A DNA stretch of 64,000 nucleotides, taken from the NCBI GenBank assembly GCA_025617375.2, contig JAMYGW020000003.1, forward strand, positions 558,001 to 622,000, given 5' to 3'. Shown here in pieces: positions 1-11,800 of the stretch. Origin of the DNA: Acarospora socialis (Eukaryota > Ascomycota > Lecanoromycetes > Acarosporales > Acarosporaceae). The stretch's first letter is position 1. The number at the start of each line of letters is the position of its first letter. Both the position numbers and the translations under genes were made by a program. Below the pieces are notes generated by a model. That model ran no database searches. It was not told the DNA's origin and saw only the letters and a program-made list of their open reading frames with translations.

Positions 1-2
1 TG

Positions 3-662
3 AAGGCTGATCCCGACTTGTTGTCAATCTATGGTCTCCCGAGCTCTCCCTCACTCCTCGATACCCTTACACGATTCATGGCCCTCTCTGCCGCACAGGC
101 GGCCATGATCAGCTCAGGCACAATTACAAAAGCGTGGATGTTGCTGGCGGTGCAGTACATGACGCAATCGGCATTAGAGCAATATCTCGCCTATGGCGAA
201 CAGGGGTCCGAGCCCTTGCTGGAAGCCTTTTCCTGGGGTTTTGATGCATGCTTGGTGGCAGATGCGATTAGTGATGAATGGAGGACCAACGCCATGTTCT
301 GGGATGAAAATGGTGAAGTAGAAGGATGGGAAGATATTAGAGACAGACATATGCGAGCTGTGAGTCGAGATCTAAGGGTAATCCCCGGCTGATGCTCATG
401 ATATTCACAGTTCATACCAGAACCTGGCGAATCCTTGAACATTCATCTTGAAGATCTAGCAGTACGAAATCCAATCGATAAGTTCGAAGACGATATTATG
501 GCGTTCCTGGAGGCTTTACTTGTGTGTCAACCAAAGCCAATCCTTGCGCAGATGGAGGCGGCGGAGCTGAACGGGCTTTCGGGCCTGGAAACGGAGTTGC
601 TGAAGCAGCGAGTCGGCTTTACGAGTCAATGCGTATATAGCACGTATCAAAATCCTTCTTGA
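3..662 (+). CDS. Unrecognised protein, 5' truncated by window edge
   Basis: The reading frame is open from the first bases of the window, so this is the 3' part of a gene that begins outside. A short intron at 360-410 is inferred: donor GTGAGT after the codon GCT, acceptor TTCACAG, phase 0. It joins the part ending DRHMRA to FIPEPGES. Translation ends at TGA 660-662. The visible ~200 residues are mostly helical and slightly acidic, with no signal peptide, membrane segment or catalytic motif that I recognise. Codon use and GC content match the neighbouring F-box gene, so it is a host gene rather than a transposon relic. It is convergent with that gene, with about 125 bp between the stops. I assign no function. 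Confidence 0.7.
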
Positions 663-787
663 TGCTCAACTTGTGAATACCTAACAGTAGCCAAGGAATG
701 CTGGCCACCTTCTCCTTTGCCATCGGTGTAGGAAATTATCACTGGTAGAATTTATTTGTTGCCTAAGCTTTTTGCGCCGAGTGTTCT

Positions 788-2804
788 CTAATCATCGGGA
801 TACTCGTCCCTGATGTTACTGATGAACGTGCGGGAGCGCTTGTCCCACCTTTTGAAGTGCGAGCCTGCCAAGGCTATCAATTTGTGAGGCATTTCAGGCC
901 TAACGATCTGGATATTTTCTTCAGCTACATATCGTACGCTCCCATCTTCGACCCTGCAATGACTCAGTCAGCGACAGCTTCTCGTAGCCACTAATTGGCA
1001 AAACAGGCATACAACGTACAAGACATGGTAGAAGCTCTGCTGTCGTCCTTGCGATAATTGATCCACGTGCATGCGCTCCATCCAGTGCTCACCGGCACTG
1101 CACTCCACATCCCAGCCGGTAATGGTAGCTAGATAAGTATAGCGTCTGTGTCGAAAGACCTGCCCAACCTTATGTCTGACATGTCGAGCGACTTCCTCAG
1201 TCCGCAGCTTGACTTGCTTAGGCATCATGTCTCCCACGCGGATGACCCGTACCGTCTCACGCAGTTGCTCCAACTCGGGCAGACTCTGGAATAGTGGCAG
1301 TATATAACGCTCGATCATTGAAACGTCAGTCGGAAAATATGTCTGTAGGTGTTCCACCACGAAGGGCACGACCTGCCGCTGTCGGAATGTAGCAGTCGCC
1401 AAACCATCGCTCTCCGAAGGTATGCAGACCAGAACCAAAGCCCATAGTGCACCGAAGAATGCACTCTCCATGTCAGGGAAGCTGGAGATCGTTGTCTGGT
1501 GATGAGGATCAGGGTCATTGTGCACGGTGACCGGATCTTGATGTGCCTTCTGCACTGAGGCCATAATGTTGTTGGCCGATCTTAGTACCATCTCGATGGT
1601 GGTGGTGGACTGGAGGAACGTCGGAAAGTTTGCCGGCACAACTCCGAATGCGGACAGCTGTGTTTGGATCCTGTCAATTGGAACCTCTTCCGCCGACTGA
1701 AAGGGGTCCAGGTACATAGGCTTCTCGCCATCTGATGCGTGGAAAATCTTACCGTCGATGGTGGTACCTTTGGGTGGGAACACGATGGCGTAGACATGAA
1801 ACGGTATCGCGCAAGGACGTGCATCGAGCCCCAATCTTTGAGCGACCGAACAGAATATAGCAACAGATATCAACGGCATGGCTGGATGATCCTCGTCACG
1901 CAATGCAAGTGCAATGAAGTTGTTCTGAAGGTCATGATAGGTGTTCTCAGACTTGACTCCTGTGAGATTTTGCGCTATCAAAAAGCGTGCAATGGCGAGG
2001 GCTTTAGCACGCGCGGAAGAGCCCTGGAAGTCGGTATGTTGACAGTAGATCTTGTTGGCGATACCGTCGAGGACTTCAGATACCTAATCTCATTTAACAA
2101 GGCCCGAAAGGCTGTCAGAATGCTTGTCCTACAAAATCAAAATCTCCCTCTCTGTCATGCAAAATGAACATATCGTACGCTGCCAGCGTCCGCTCTAGCG
2201 TTACTGGTTCCCGTTCTCGAATTTTCGACCACTCTTTGAGGGCAAAGGTTCGATGCAAGTAACCTCGCACGGAATTGCTGTAATATCTAGAAATATCCGA
2301 ATATCAACCAGCCGCTGATAATATCTGAAGCTGCCGAAGTACACACCTTCTCGCCAATACGTCCTCTGCGTCATTCGCCACGCCGTACTGTTGCATCAAG
2401 GTGTCTTTGGCATCGTATCCAAGGTCCACTATTTTCTCGTACTTTTCTATCCGCCCAATCTGGGTTGAAAGTATGCTGTCAAGAATGCGGCAGGTTGTAC
2501 GGTCAATAATAAATCGGTGCTCATAGAGTTGTTTCCAGTCGACGTCTGCGACATAGCCTTTTAATTTCTGCTGGATTTTATGTTCCTCACCCCAGTGTCT
2601 GAATTCCTTAACGCAGTAGTAGCGCCACAACAGCGGCTCCTTTGTGAGGTCATTGAATTGTCTCGATGCCTGTTGTAGCGCAGGTATGGAAACTGGCGGC
2701 ACATGTCGCAAAATTTGTTGTATCAGCTCGTCTGGCAAAGTTGCAAGAGAGGGGTTTGGCAATGACATTCTTGCAGGCAATTTAAAGGATGGGTGAAGAG
2801 GCAA
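788..2804 (-). CDS. F-box protein with transglutaminase-like and YccV-like domains (FBXO21-type)
   Basis: Four exons: 2804-2347, 2277-2133, 2083-1020 and 953-788. The introns are 69, 49 and 66 nt with GT-AG ends; total 1833 nt, 610 aa. Residues ~20-65 are an F-box (LPDELIQQIL...FNDL...LWRYYC). Residues ~265-345 match the SirB1/transglutaminase-like core (MPLISVAIFCSVAQRLGLDA, then PFHVYAIVFPP). Residues ~505-585 match the YccV/HspQ hemimethylated-DNA-binding-like fold (VGQVFRHRRYTYLATITGW, ending VRYVAEENIQIV). This order is that of FBXO21, an SCF substrate-recognition subunit, so the product should bridge Skp1 to substrates; the substrate is unknown. Met 2768 is an alternative start 12 codons downstream. 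The reading frame is undamaged although the gene borders a transposon block. Confidence 0.88.
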
Positions 2805-2889
2805 CTATGGATTGCCTTCAGTATTCAAGTTTGCTACCTAGGTACGGTACGAAGTCAGAAGACATAAGTCTAGGCGAGCCCCACCATCA

Positions 2890-3231
2890 GGATCACAATC
2901 AAGTATCCACAAATTATATAGCAACAACCATACAATTCTGTAGCTTCAAATCTTAGAATCAGATAGTCATTATATTCATAAACTTTGTCTCAATTTTCTG
3001 TAAGTCAATAACATCAGTAAGATATGAAATATTCATTTCTATTCACACATTTAGTCATTTGCTTCAACATTGTAGTGATGCACTTCTGAATTTCCTTGTA
3101 AGAGTATAGATCATAAGTCATAGAACAGATTCTAAATTTTCTAAGTTCAAACTCACATACAAAGTTTTGAAGACTGTCCTACAACTTATAGCTTATACTC
3201 TTACATCAAGATCTTTCACTTTCTAATTAAA
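2890..3231. other. Boundary from gene island to AT-rich transposon block, no gene
   Basis: Upstream of the F-box gene the composition changes sharply near 2900. After the last CC/GG/CG-containing stretch (the 'gcgagccccaccatcagg' area) these dinucleotides almost disappear. I see no coding potential. The segment ends at the (TTTA)n tail of a minus-strand LINE. Confidence 0.5.
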
Positions 3232-4306
3232 GCTGTTTATTTATTTATTTATTTATTCTTCATTCTATGCATGCAGCTATAAAAGCTATAACAGTTAATA
3301 GACATATAGTGAAAGATGTAGACACAGAACAAAACTCAAAATCTTGTACATGTGAATAATCAATCTGAATGCTTTTTGATCACTTCTGTTCAGTCAATCT
3401 GATGTTGATTGTCAATTAATATCTTTTCTTTCTTCTCACTCTTTTTAGATCTCATCTTCACTCTCAACTTCTTTGCTATGAACATTGTGTAAAGTGAAAG
3501 AAGAATGATATTTTCTAAGCTATGATATCAGTCAGTTATATACATGAGGAGTAAATTCATAAGTAAGATGAATCACACACTCATAAAATGAGTGAATCAT
3601 ATGTTGTCAGCAATCTAGTCAGTGATGTCATGAGCAACTTTGTCAGCAACTTCATCAGCAATCTCTAGTCACTAGTCATAACATTCTTCTAACAATCACT
3701 TTCTAGTGACTACTATAATTTTCTTCAACAACATCAAAGTAGCTTTGATTTCATTCTTAATGATAAATAGCATCTTTGCTGTGTATAACAGATTGACATT
3801 TCTGAGCTGATTTTTCAGCTTAGTTTGCTGATATTTATTATGTTGACAAGCTGTCAACAAATGCTCTGAAGTTTGATCTTTGTTGTATACATCATTGCAT
3901 TTCTTGCTGTTATAGTCTGATAATCTATGCAAATATGCTTTGAAATAATCATGATCTAGTTTCATTTGTGTAAAAATAGCAAATAAAAGTCTATCTGCAC
4001 TTTTCAGATCTTCTTTGATGTGAAAACTAGATGTTTGATCAAACTGAGCATAGTATCTTTCTTGAGTTGTTTTTTTTCAGTGAGTGATTCAGTTTTTCAG
4101 TACTTTGATCTTGATTTTGTGTTTACTATAGCTAATAAATGTAAATCTATCAATATTTGATGAAATTGACTGTTTTGCATCTGATTTTGTGACTTCATCT
4201 GCTATTTCATTGTCTTTGATGTTTTTATGTTCAGAAATTCAATGAATATGAGATGTAATCTCATACTTTATGAGTTTTTGAAGAGTTTTCTGACATTTAA
4301 TAGTCA
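3232..4306 (-). mobile_element. 5'-truncated, degenerate LINE copy (copy A)
   Basis: On the minus strand this matches the 3' end of the LINE copies at 6.1-12.9 kb and 26.5-33.4 kb. The (TTTA)n run at 3236-3256 is the complement of their (TAAA)n tail. It is followed by the shared 3' UTR and the end of ORF2: MKLDHDYFKAYLHRLSDYNS at ~3965 with the terminal zinc-binding C..C..HLLTAC region, then part of the RNase H tail. Homology stops near 4306. A solo LTR is inserted at 3474-3683. Many substitutions are transitions. Confidence 0.85.
3474..3683 (-). mobile_element. Solo LTR of the Gypsy-2-related family, inserted in LINE copy A
   Basis: Begins TGCTATGAACATTGTGT and ends CATAACA on the plus strand, resembling the 172-bp LTRs at 35380 and 42141. 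It is flanked by a 5-bp direct repeat TTCTT (3469-3473 and 3684-3688). Removing the insert and one TTCTT restores the uninterrupted LINE sequence found in the other copies. It is longer (210 bp) and diverges in the middle, so it is probably a subfamily member. Confidence 0.85.
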
Positions 4307-4339
4307 AATATTAAGTACACAAAAAAGAACTACAGATCA

Positions 4340-5310
4340 GCATCAATTATACAGAACAATCAAATCAGCTATTAAAATTCTGAATAGAGCAAATTCTTGT
4401 TCTCATTCACTTCTATAAACTCTCAAAACAGCTTATCTTCATCATTGATATTGATGATGAACATTAACATTTAGTTATTCAACAAGTTAATCACTTTAAT
4501 AAGACTCACAAGAAAGATCATACAATAATAAAAGATGATGAAGAATCAGAAGAAACATGTTGCAGTGAAATTTCACTTAAGCAAAAAGTTCATCTTTTTC
4601 ATTACTCTCAAAGTCTCTCAGAGACAATCAGCACTCTAGATTGTTTTGTATGAATTAGTAACTGTTTAATTAAGATAAAAGCAATCTGAAAAATGATCAG
4701 AATCATAACACAAAAAGAAAAGAATAATACTTTGAATACTGATCTTCAGAAGATTAAAAAGCAAATTAAGAATTTTACAAGTATTGTATGAGATCTTATC
4801 AAAGTTCTCATACTTTCACAAACATACTCAGCAGTAGCAATCAGTTTCAAGAGTCTTGAAACAAAAGTTTTATCAGTGTTTCAAAGAAAATATTAAAAAA
4901 TAATAATCAAATTAAAAGCAGAAATAGAAATACAAAGAACAAGAACAGAATAGAACATTATACAAGAGATACAAAAAGAAATAGAAATTTTAGAAATAGT
5001 AATGACTGCAAGATGTCTGCTCAGTAATGATGTAATTTTTATTTTTGAGAAGAAAAAGAACAAAATAATGTTAAAAAAGAGAGAGAATTATACAAGTCTT
5101 TGAACTCAATGTCAGAATCAAGCAGCAAAAGTACATCATCATGACTTATAAAATTCAAATCATTTTTATAAACAACAAAAATCAAGCTAAGACAATAGAA
5201 ACTCTTTACATGCAAAATTCACAATTTAAGAGACAAATGAAGATTCTATAAGTAAAATGATTCAAGAAGACAATTATACAAAAACATTACTTTGAATCAC
5301 TTCACATCAA
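4340..5310 (+). pseudogene. Degenerate ORF1 (gag-like) relic of a second non-LTR element
   Basis: 4350-4470 matches, with transitions, the reverse complement of ~33385-33480, which lies just upstream of LINE copy C. Around 4885-5110 the plus strand gives, with one or two stops, a charged helical stretch followed by TARCLLSNDVIFIFE. This resembles the 'ARRLPSGDVVLTF' segment that precedes the zinc knuckles in fungal Tad1-type ORF1 proteins. It is not the ORF1 of the main LINE here. The family assignment is an inference; no intact frame remains. Confidence 0.4.
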
Positions 5311-5322
5311 AATAGCAAAAGT

Positions 5323-5536
5323 GAGTGGTCAAGCAGTATAGTGAATGTATACTGCTTGGGTGATCTAAGAAATTAAGTGAAAACCTAGAAAAGTAGTGAT
5401 CTCACTAGTATATCACTTAATTTCAAAGATCATGAGTTCAAATCCCACACCACTCACCAAAAACCAACCACTGAGCCATTCAGTTATATAAGAAAAACAA
5501 GTGATGAAAATTCTACAGATCATAGTTGTCTATAAA
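5323..5536 (+). mobile_element. tRNA-derived SINE, copy 1 (3' part interrupted)
   Basis: Starts GAGTGGTCAAGCAGTATAG (A-box-like) and contains GATCATGAGTTCAAATCCC (B-box-like) about 110 bp later, then CCACTCACC. The 5' GAGTGGT can pair with ACCACTC as in an acceptor stem. Two further copies are at 5818 and 15839. Similarity ends at 'tctataaa', where a MITE-like segment begins. Confidence 0.8.
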
Positions 5537-5817
5537 TAGAGTAATCATTGAGTCAAGTTGAATCAAGATTTTCTGACTTGATCTGATTCACAGATCAAGT
5601 CAGACTCAGAATTTTGATCTGACTCAATCTGCAGACTGAGTCAAGATTGAGTTGGGTCAGACTTGACAACTCATTCATACTAAATATAGTATATCTAACA
5701 CTTATTTCTAACAAATCTAGTTTGTGATCAATAGATTGAGACTCAAAATTTCTAATAATAGTATATATTCTGACTCTGATTAACCTGTGAGTTGGGTCAG
5801 AGCAATTGGTTTGACTT
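5537..5817. repeat. GACTC/GAGTC-rich MITE-like fragment
   Basis: Begins TAGAGTAATCATTGAGTCAAG, close to the TIR of the complete MITE at 14328-14800. It carries the same alternation of GACTTGA/TCAAGTC and GACTC/GAGTC words. The left end interrupts SINE copy 1. The right end runs directly into SINE copy 2 and has no clear TIR, so it is truncated or rearranged. Confidence 0.55.
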
Positions 5818-6056
5818 GAGTGGTCAAGTGGTATAGTGAATGTATACTGCTTGGGTGACCTAAGAAATTAAGTGAAAACCTAGAGAAGTAGTGACCCCAC
5901 TAGTATATCACTTAATTTCAAAGGTCATAAGTTCAAATTCTGCACCACTCACCAAAAACTAACCACTGAATCATTCAGTTGTATAAGAAAAACAAGTGGT
6001 GAAAATTCTACAGGTTATAGTTGTCTATAAAAGACACTATACACACAATCATTTAC
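5818..6056 (+). mobile_element. tRNA-derived SINE, copy 2
   Basis: GAGTGGTCAAGTGGTATAG is the A-box-like head. The B-box-like motif is AGGTCATAAGTTCAAATTC. The acceptor-like complement follows, then the common 3' region to ACACACAATCATTTAC. Copies 2 and 3 differ mainly by transitions. LINE copy B begins ~20 bp downstream. Confidence 0.8.
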
Positions 6057-7217
6057 TCATGAATCATCAGTCAAAACCCTCAAACAACATTTTGAACATC
6101 AACATTACCACAACCAACACATTTTCAAAAAATCTGAAGCAGCAGTTTTCTTCACCTTGATCTCTTCTAAAATTCATACTATTACTGCTTTTTGATATCT
6201 TTATTGCTCACAAAGTTGTTGAACTGTTTAGTTGTACCCCTTAGTATCTAGTTTTTGAAGTTCACAAATTTTCACTTAATTTTTCTAGCTTGCTTGACAG
6301 AATTTCTGCACACCAAGCATCACCAGATACCTCAACTAAGTCTCACTCACACCAAAACACCAAAAACACCAAAACAACCAAGAAAACACCAAAAACACCA
6401 CTTTTACGCCAACTACACAGCAATTCCAGCCTATACACACCAAGCTACATCAATTCATGCATCATACAACATACCTACATAGCTCCACCATCAAAACAAG
6501 CTATTGTATCAACAAAATTGACTACTTTTCAGCTATTTTCGCCCAAAAACCAGCATTTCAGGTCAAATTTCTAAGCATTACAGGCTGAATTACACCAAAT
6601 CGCTCAATTCCAGCAACTGCACGCAGTTTCCGCAAAAACTAGCCGCAAAATAGCCATTTCTTGACAGATTTAGCTGGAATCTGAGCATTTCTTCTGTCAA
6701 TTGATTAGCGTTTTGCATGCAGAAAGAACCTACCAGTGAAGACATACCCTACACTAGAAGCATCTCACAAAGACCTAGTGAAGAGTATAAGCAGGTAGCT
6801 ATTTTCTAGCCCTATCTGCTGGTAAAAGCTTAGACTGACAAACAATGTTGTCTGAGTAGTTGAGATATAAATATGAGACTTCACATGAAAATCTTGCCCT
6901 AAACACATCTGCCCCAAGACCTAGTGGTTGAGTGACTTATAGTATAGTCTTGCTTATAGTAGAGCTGGTAAAAGTCTATTGTAGAGTCTATCTACTCTAG
7001 GTGAATTGAGATATTAAGCAACATCTGAATTAGACAATTGAGTACAGTCTATTCTAGATGAAATAAGAATTCAAAGCTTCTATAATCTAGAACCTCAGGA
7101 AAATCTAGTTTTTATCTTTCAAAACTAGATAATTACTGCTAGACATAGATCTTCTGAACCTGAATTTGAATAGGATTTTGGATTTGAACAGAATGAACTT
7201 CAAAAACACCTCATATC

Positions 7218-8807
7218 ATGGCTTTCACACTGAACTCCAGCAATTTCATGCAAGATTTCAACATAGAAAACCCAAAAACACCCACAAAACAACAAAAATC
7301 ATCAAAAACAGCACTCCCACAACTCTTTATGAGTTCACCAGACCTGTTGAGATCACAAATCATCATGAAACTCTCTCAAAAGACTATTCTAAAGTCTAAA
7401 AAGAGAAGAGTCATTGTCAGTCCAGTACTAGAAGCTATTTCTTCTGATGAAGAATCAAATCAGCATGAAATTCATCATGCAAACTGCACAGATTCACATC
7501 AAAAAAGTTAAAATGGTGACAAACTTCTTCAACAAGTCAGAAACTACCTCAAGCAAGCTATTCAGCAACTCACAAACCCTAGAGTTCAACAAGAACTAGA
7601 AACTAGCATCAAGACACTGAATCAAGCAAGACAGAATGCAAATCTAGACTCACTCAAACAGTCAGATGAAGCATTTCATCAGAAACTAGATGTTCAACAA
7701 CAACTAGATAGCTTCAAAGATGAAGTCAACATCAAACTAGACAAAATTCTTCACACAATGTCTAAAACAAAGTCAGAAACCACAGAGAAACCAGCATTTG
7801 TCTTTCAGACAAACAAAACAAACTCTATCAACTTTGTACAGACAAACAAAACCAGCTTTGGACAGTCAACATCAACAAAAACAGTGAAATCAGCAACATA
7901 TGCATCAATTGCAAGCAGCAAAGATCAAAATGCTCAAAACTCATGGACAACTGTTCAAAAAAAAGCACCAAAGTCAAAAGTAGTGGATAAACCCATTACT
8001 TTCAGAGAAAGACGTCTAGTTATAAAGTCAAAAACACTCACAACTACTATCAATGCCATAGACATGCGCAACAAAATCAACAACGCACTTAAAACAGCAA
8101 AAATAGACAATTTGCTGGTTTCCACAGTTGCCATTTCACAATCCAAAGCTAGTATAGTGCTCACAACCAGTGAAGGCACAGCAGAAGACTTGCTAAAACA
8201 TCAACAAATCTGGAATTCATCATCTGAATTCATAGAAATCAAAAAGGATGAAAAGTGGTACAAAATAGTAGCACATGGAATTCCCACAGCTATTTTCAAC
8301 GGCAAAGAAGACATGCAACTAGTCAAAGATGAAGTAGAAACCTTCAACAAAGATATCAAACTAGCTATTTTACCATGCTGACTTACTTCAGAAGAAGTCA
8401 GACAGGAAAAACAGCATGCATCTATTGTCTTGACAGTCAAATCAGAACAAGAAGCTCAAAAAGCACTCAGAAACAGACTGATAATTGCTGAAACATCAGT
8501 TAGAACTGCAGTCTACAACACTTGCAAACCAACAGATCAATGCAGAAAGTGTTAAAAGTTTGAACATACTCAAAAAGTATGTAAAAATCAAGACACATGT
8601 CAATTCTGTGCAGGAAACCACAATACTAGAGAACATGGCTGTTTTCTTTGTCTCACACAGTCAAAAGAAACCACTTGCGCACATATAGTCTATAAATGCA
8701 GCAATTGTGGTGAGAAACATCAAGCAAATAGTGCAGAATGCAGTGTTTTCAAAGCACTACAGTCTATTTCTTCAACAGCAGATCCACTATCTATGAAAAT
8801 GTCATGA
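7218..8807 (+). pseudogene. LINE copy B ORF1: gag-like RNA-binding protein
   Basis: Starts ATG at 7218 (MAFTLNSSNF). The N-terminal part is broken by stops near 7511. An open segment at 7758-8381 includes the KWYKIVAHGIP motif typical of Tad1-type ORF1. Downstream are three zinc knuckles: C-x2-C-x4-H-x4-C at ~8537 (its central residue replaced by TAA), CQFCAGNH..C, and CSNCGEKH..C ending ~8750. The frame stops at TGA 8805-8807, overlapping the ORF2 ATG. It is expected to bind element RNA. The TAA in the first knuckle is also present in copy C. Confidence 0.85.
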
Positions 8808-11800
8808 ATAACACAACAAATTCATCACAAATCACCATTCTACAACACAACTGCGCAAGATCTATGAATGTCATGTACTCATGTCTGAATTCAGCTACAA
8901 AAACTGCAGACATAGTTCTTCTTCAAGAATCATGGGTTGCAAGAGACAACAAAACCACTATTTCACATTCATCTTTTACTAGTTTGATACCCACATCTAA
9001 TCTAGATATTAGACCTAGAACTATGGCATTTGTGTCTAAAACTAAACAAGATTTAGTGTGTATATCAAGACCTGACTTGTCAAAAGACTCAGATTTGCAA
9101 ATACTCAGTATTTCAGCAAATGGAATTTCTAGTACACTGTTACTTAATATATACAATGAAAAGTCACAGCAAATCAACAATGATCAATGAACTATAGACA
9201 GATGTTTAACAGCAATTCAACTACCACAAAGAGCTATTATCTGTGGAAATTTTAATGCACATCATGCATGGTGAAATTCATCAATAGAAAACTCTATAAG
9301 AGCTACTTCTTTGATAAACTGGCTGAAAATTCACAACTGTGAGCTATTAAATACACCAGACATAAACACCTATACACATCACTCAGGAAATGCCACATCA
9401 GTGATTGATTTGACTTTTGCAACACTCTTACTTTGCAATTTCATCAGAAATTGGCAAGTAAATCAAGACATGGAGTCTGAATCAGACCATGAAGTTATTC
9501 AGTTTCAAATAACTGCAAATGAGTCTGAATGAATTGAAAGTCCACTGAGTGCATCATACAATATAGACAAAGCAGACTGGGTTAAATTTGCAGAAACTCT
9601 GCAAATAAACTCAGTACAAACCAGTGTTCAAATTCAAAGCTTAATGCAACATCTATCAGATCAAAATCTAGAAGAAATGACTATTTCTCTCAGAAATCTG
9701 ATAGCAAATGCAGCAGATCAGCATATACCAAAGAGAAAACCTTGTTCAAAAGTCAAAGTATGATGATCTGAATCATTATCAGTACTTAAAACTGAAATGA
9801 GTGGTTTTAGAAGATACTGAAAACATCACAAATCACAAGAAAACTGAAATCAATTCAGAAATGCAAGAAATAGATACTTTCACGCAATTCAGAAAGCCAA
9901 ACATACCTCATGGACTACTTTTCTGCAAGGTGCAGCTGGAAAAGATGTTTTTACAGCATATCATTACACTAAACCACGAAAAATAGAGAAAACACCTCCT
10001 ATAAAGCATGAAAACAAAGTGGGACTCACATTTAAAGACAAATGTGACTTGTTTCTTGAAGCTATGTTTCCAAAACCACCTCAAACAAGTCCAGTTGAGC
10101 TAGAATGTGATAATAGTCTCACAAAACCATGGTTTTCAGTCATTTCTAAGGAAATAAAACAAGCTATTATGACTTCATCAACAAAGAAAGCACCTGGGCC
10201 AGATGGATTGTCCTTTTTAATAATTCAACATGCATATCAAGCTATATCTGAGTTATTTCACACTGTTTATTCAGTTTTAATAAATCAAGGCTATCATCCA
10301 GTATGCTGGCGTCAAGGAACTGGTGCAATTCTAAGAAAAGAAGACAAAGCAGACTATTCAATACCCAAAGCATATAGGCCAATCACTCTACTAAATTGCT
10401 TGGGCAAATATCTGAAAAGATAATGACAACAAGACTTTCCTATTGGGCTGAAACCACAGACTTGCTATATCATGAGCAAATGGGTGGTAGAAAGCAAAGA
10501 TCAGTGGTGGATGCAGCTATGTGTTTAACACATGACATTCAACAAGCAATCAACAACAACAAAGTCTTGACAGCTTTATTCTTGGATGTTAAGGGTGCAT
10601 TTAACTATGTGTCTTTAAATCAACTGCTAAAAGTCATGAAAAGACTACATTTACCACAAACTGTACTAAAATGGGTGCAATGCTTTCTTACAAATAGAAC
10701 AATTGCTCTAGCTTTTGATGGTGAAAAAAATCACTCACAAAGTGTCAATTCTGAAATTCCACAAGGATCACCTATATCATCAATGCTATTTTTGATCTAT
10801 ATGCGATTTCTATTCACAAAAATCAACAATAAACATACTCAACTAAAGCTACCAAGCTATATTGATGATGTGACTATTATTGTAGAAGGAAAAACAGCTG
10901 CAGACAACAGCAAAACACTAGAATCAGTCACAAAAACTGCATTTCAATGGGCTGAAGAAAATGCAGTTATATTTGATGACAGCAAATCAGAACTCATTCA
11001 TTTTCAGAAAGAAAATCAAGCTATATCAACAGTAAAACTACCAAATAACACTGTTATACATCCTTCTAAAGTTGTATGCTGGCTAGGTGTTTGGTTTGAC
11101 ACTAAAATGTCTTTTAAGACACATGTGCAAAAGAAAATAGTCTCTGCAACTAGAACCTTGCACTTGCTACATAGACTGATGAATTCTGAATGGGGTTTAT
11201 CAACATCAGCTGAAAAACAGCTGTACACAGTCTGCATCACATCTATAAGTGACTATGGAAGCCCAGTATAGTGGAAACAACAAAAGAATTTTGAAAAGCT
11301 GTTTCAAAAACTTCAAAATTCAGCAACTAGAAAAATTCTAGGTGCATTTAGGTCTTCACCATCAGCTGCTATGGAGCTAGAATCAGCTATATTACCACTC
11401 AGATTTAGACTTGATCAAAAAACAGAGCTATATGCTTTAAGAATAGCTACTTTGTCAGAAAATCATCCAATTAAACAAAGAACTCCATACACCTACCCAC
11501 CAGGACTTGGAACTGGATGTGATATTGATGAAAATCATTATCTTGACTGGAATCAACATCCAAACTCTCTCATTAAGAAGAAACACCCAACTCAGTTGAT
11601 TAAAGTGCTATATAGCATTTGCAAATATCTACCAGAAACACTAAATTTGGAGGTTTCAACTCAAAATGAGTCACACTGTGCACCATGAAGTGTTTCACCC
11701 ACAATAGACATTCAAATCAGCAAATCTGACAAGAAACTAGCTACTTTGAAACATCTAAAGAGACTAGAAACACTTCTCTCTAAGGAAACCAAGTTTAAAA

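Noticed and set aside
5818-5955. Functional intron-containing tRNA gene
   Set aside because: The A/B-box spacing is too wide, a folded D and anticodon arm is not convincing, and the same unit recurs with a common 3' body and target duplications, so it is a SINE.
8201-8440. Minus-strand ORF conserved in both LINE copies (8201-8440 and 30956-31195)
   Set aside because: It is a shadow of ORF1; its conservation follows from the near identity of the two copies.
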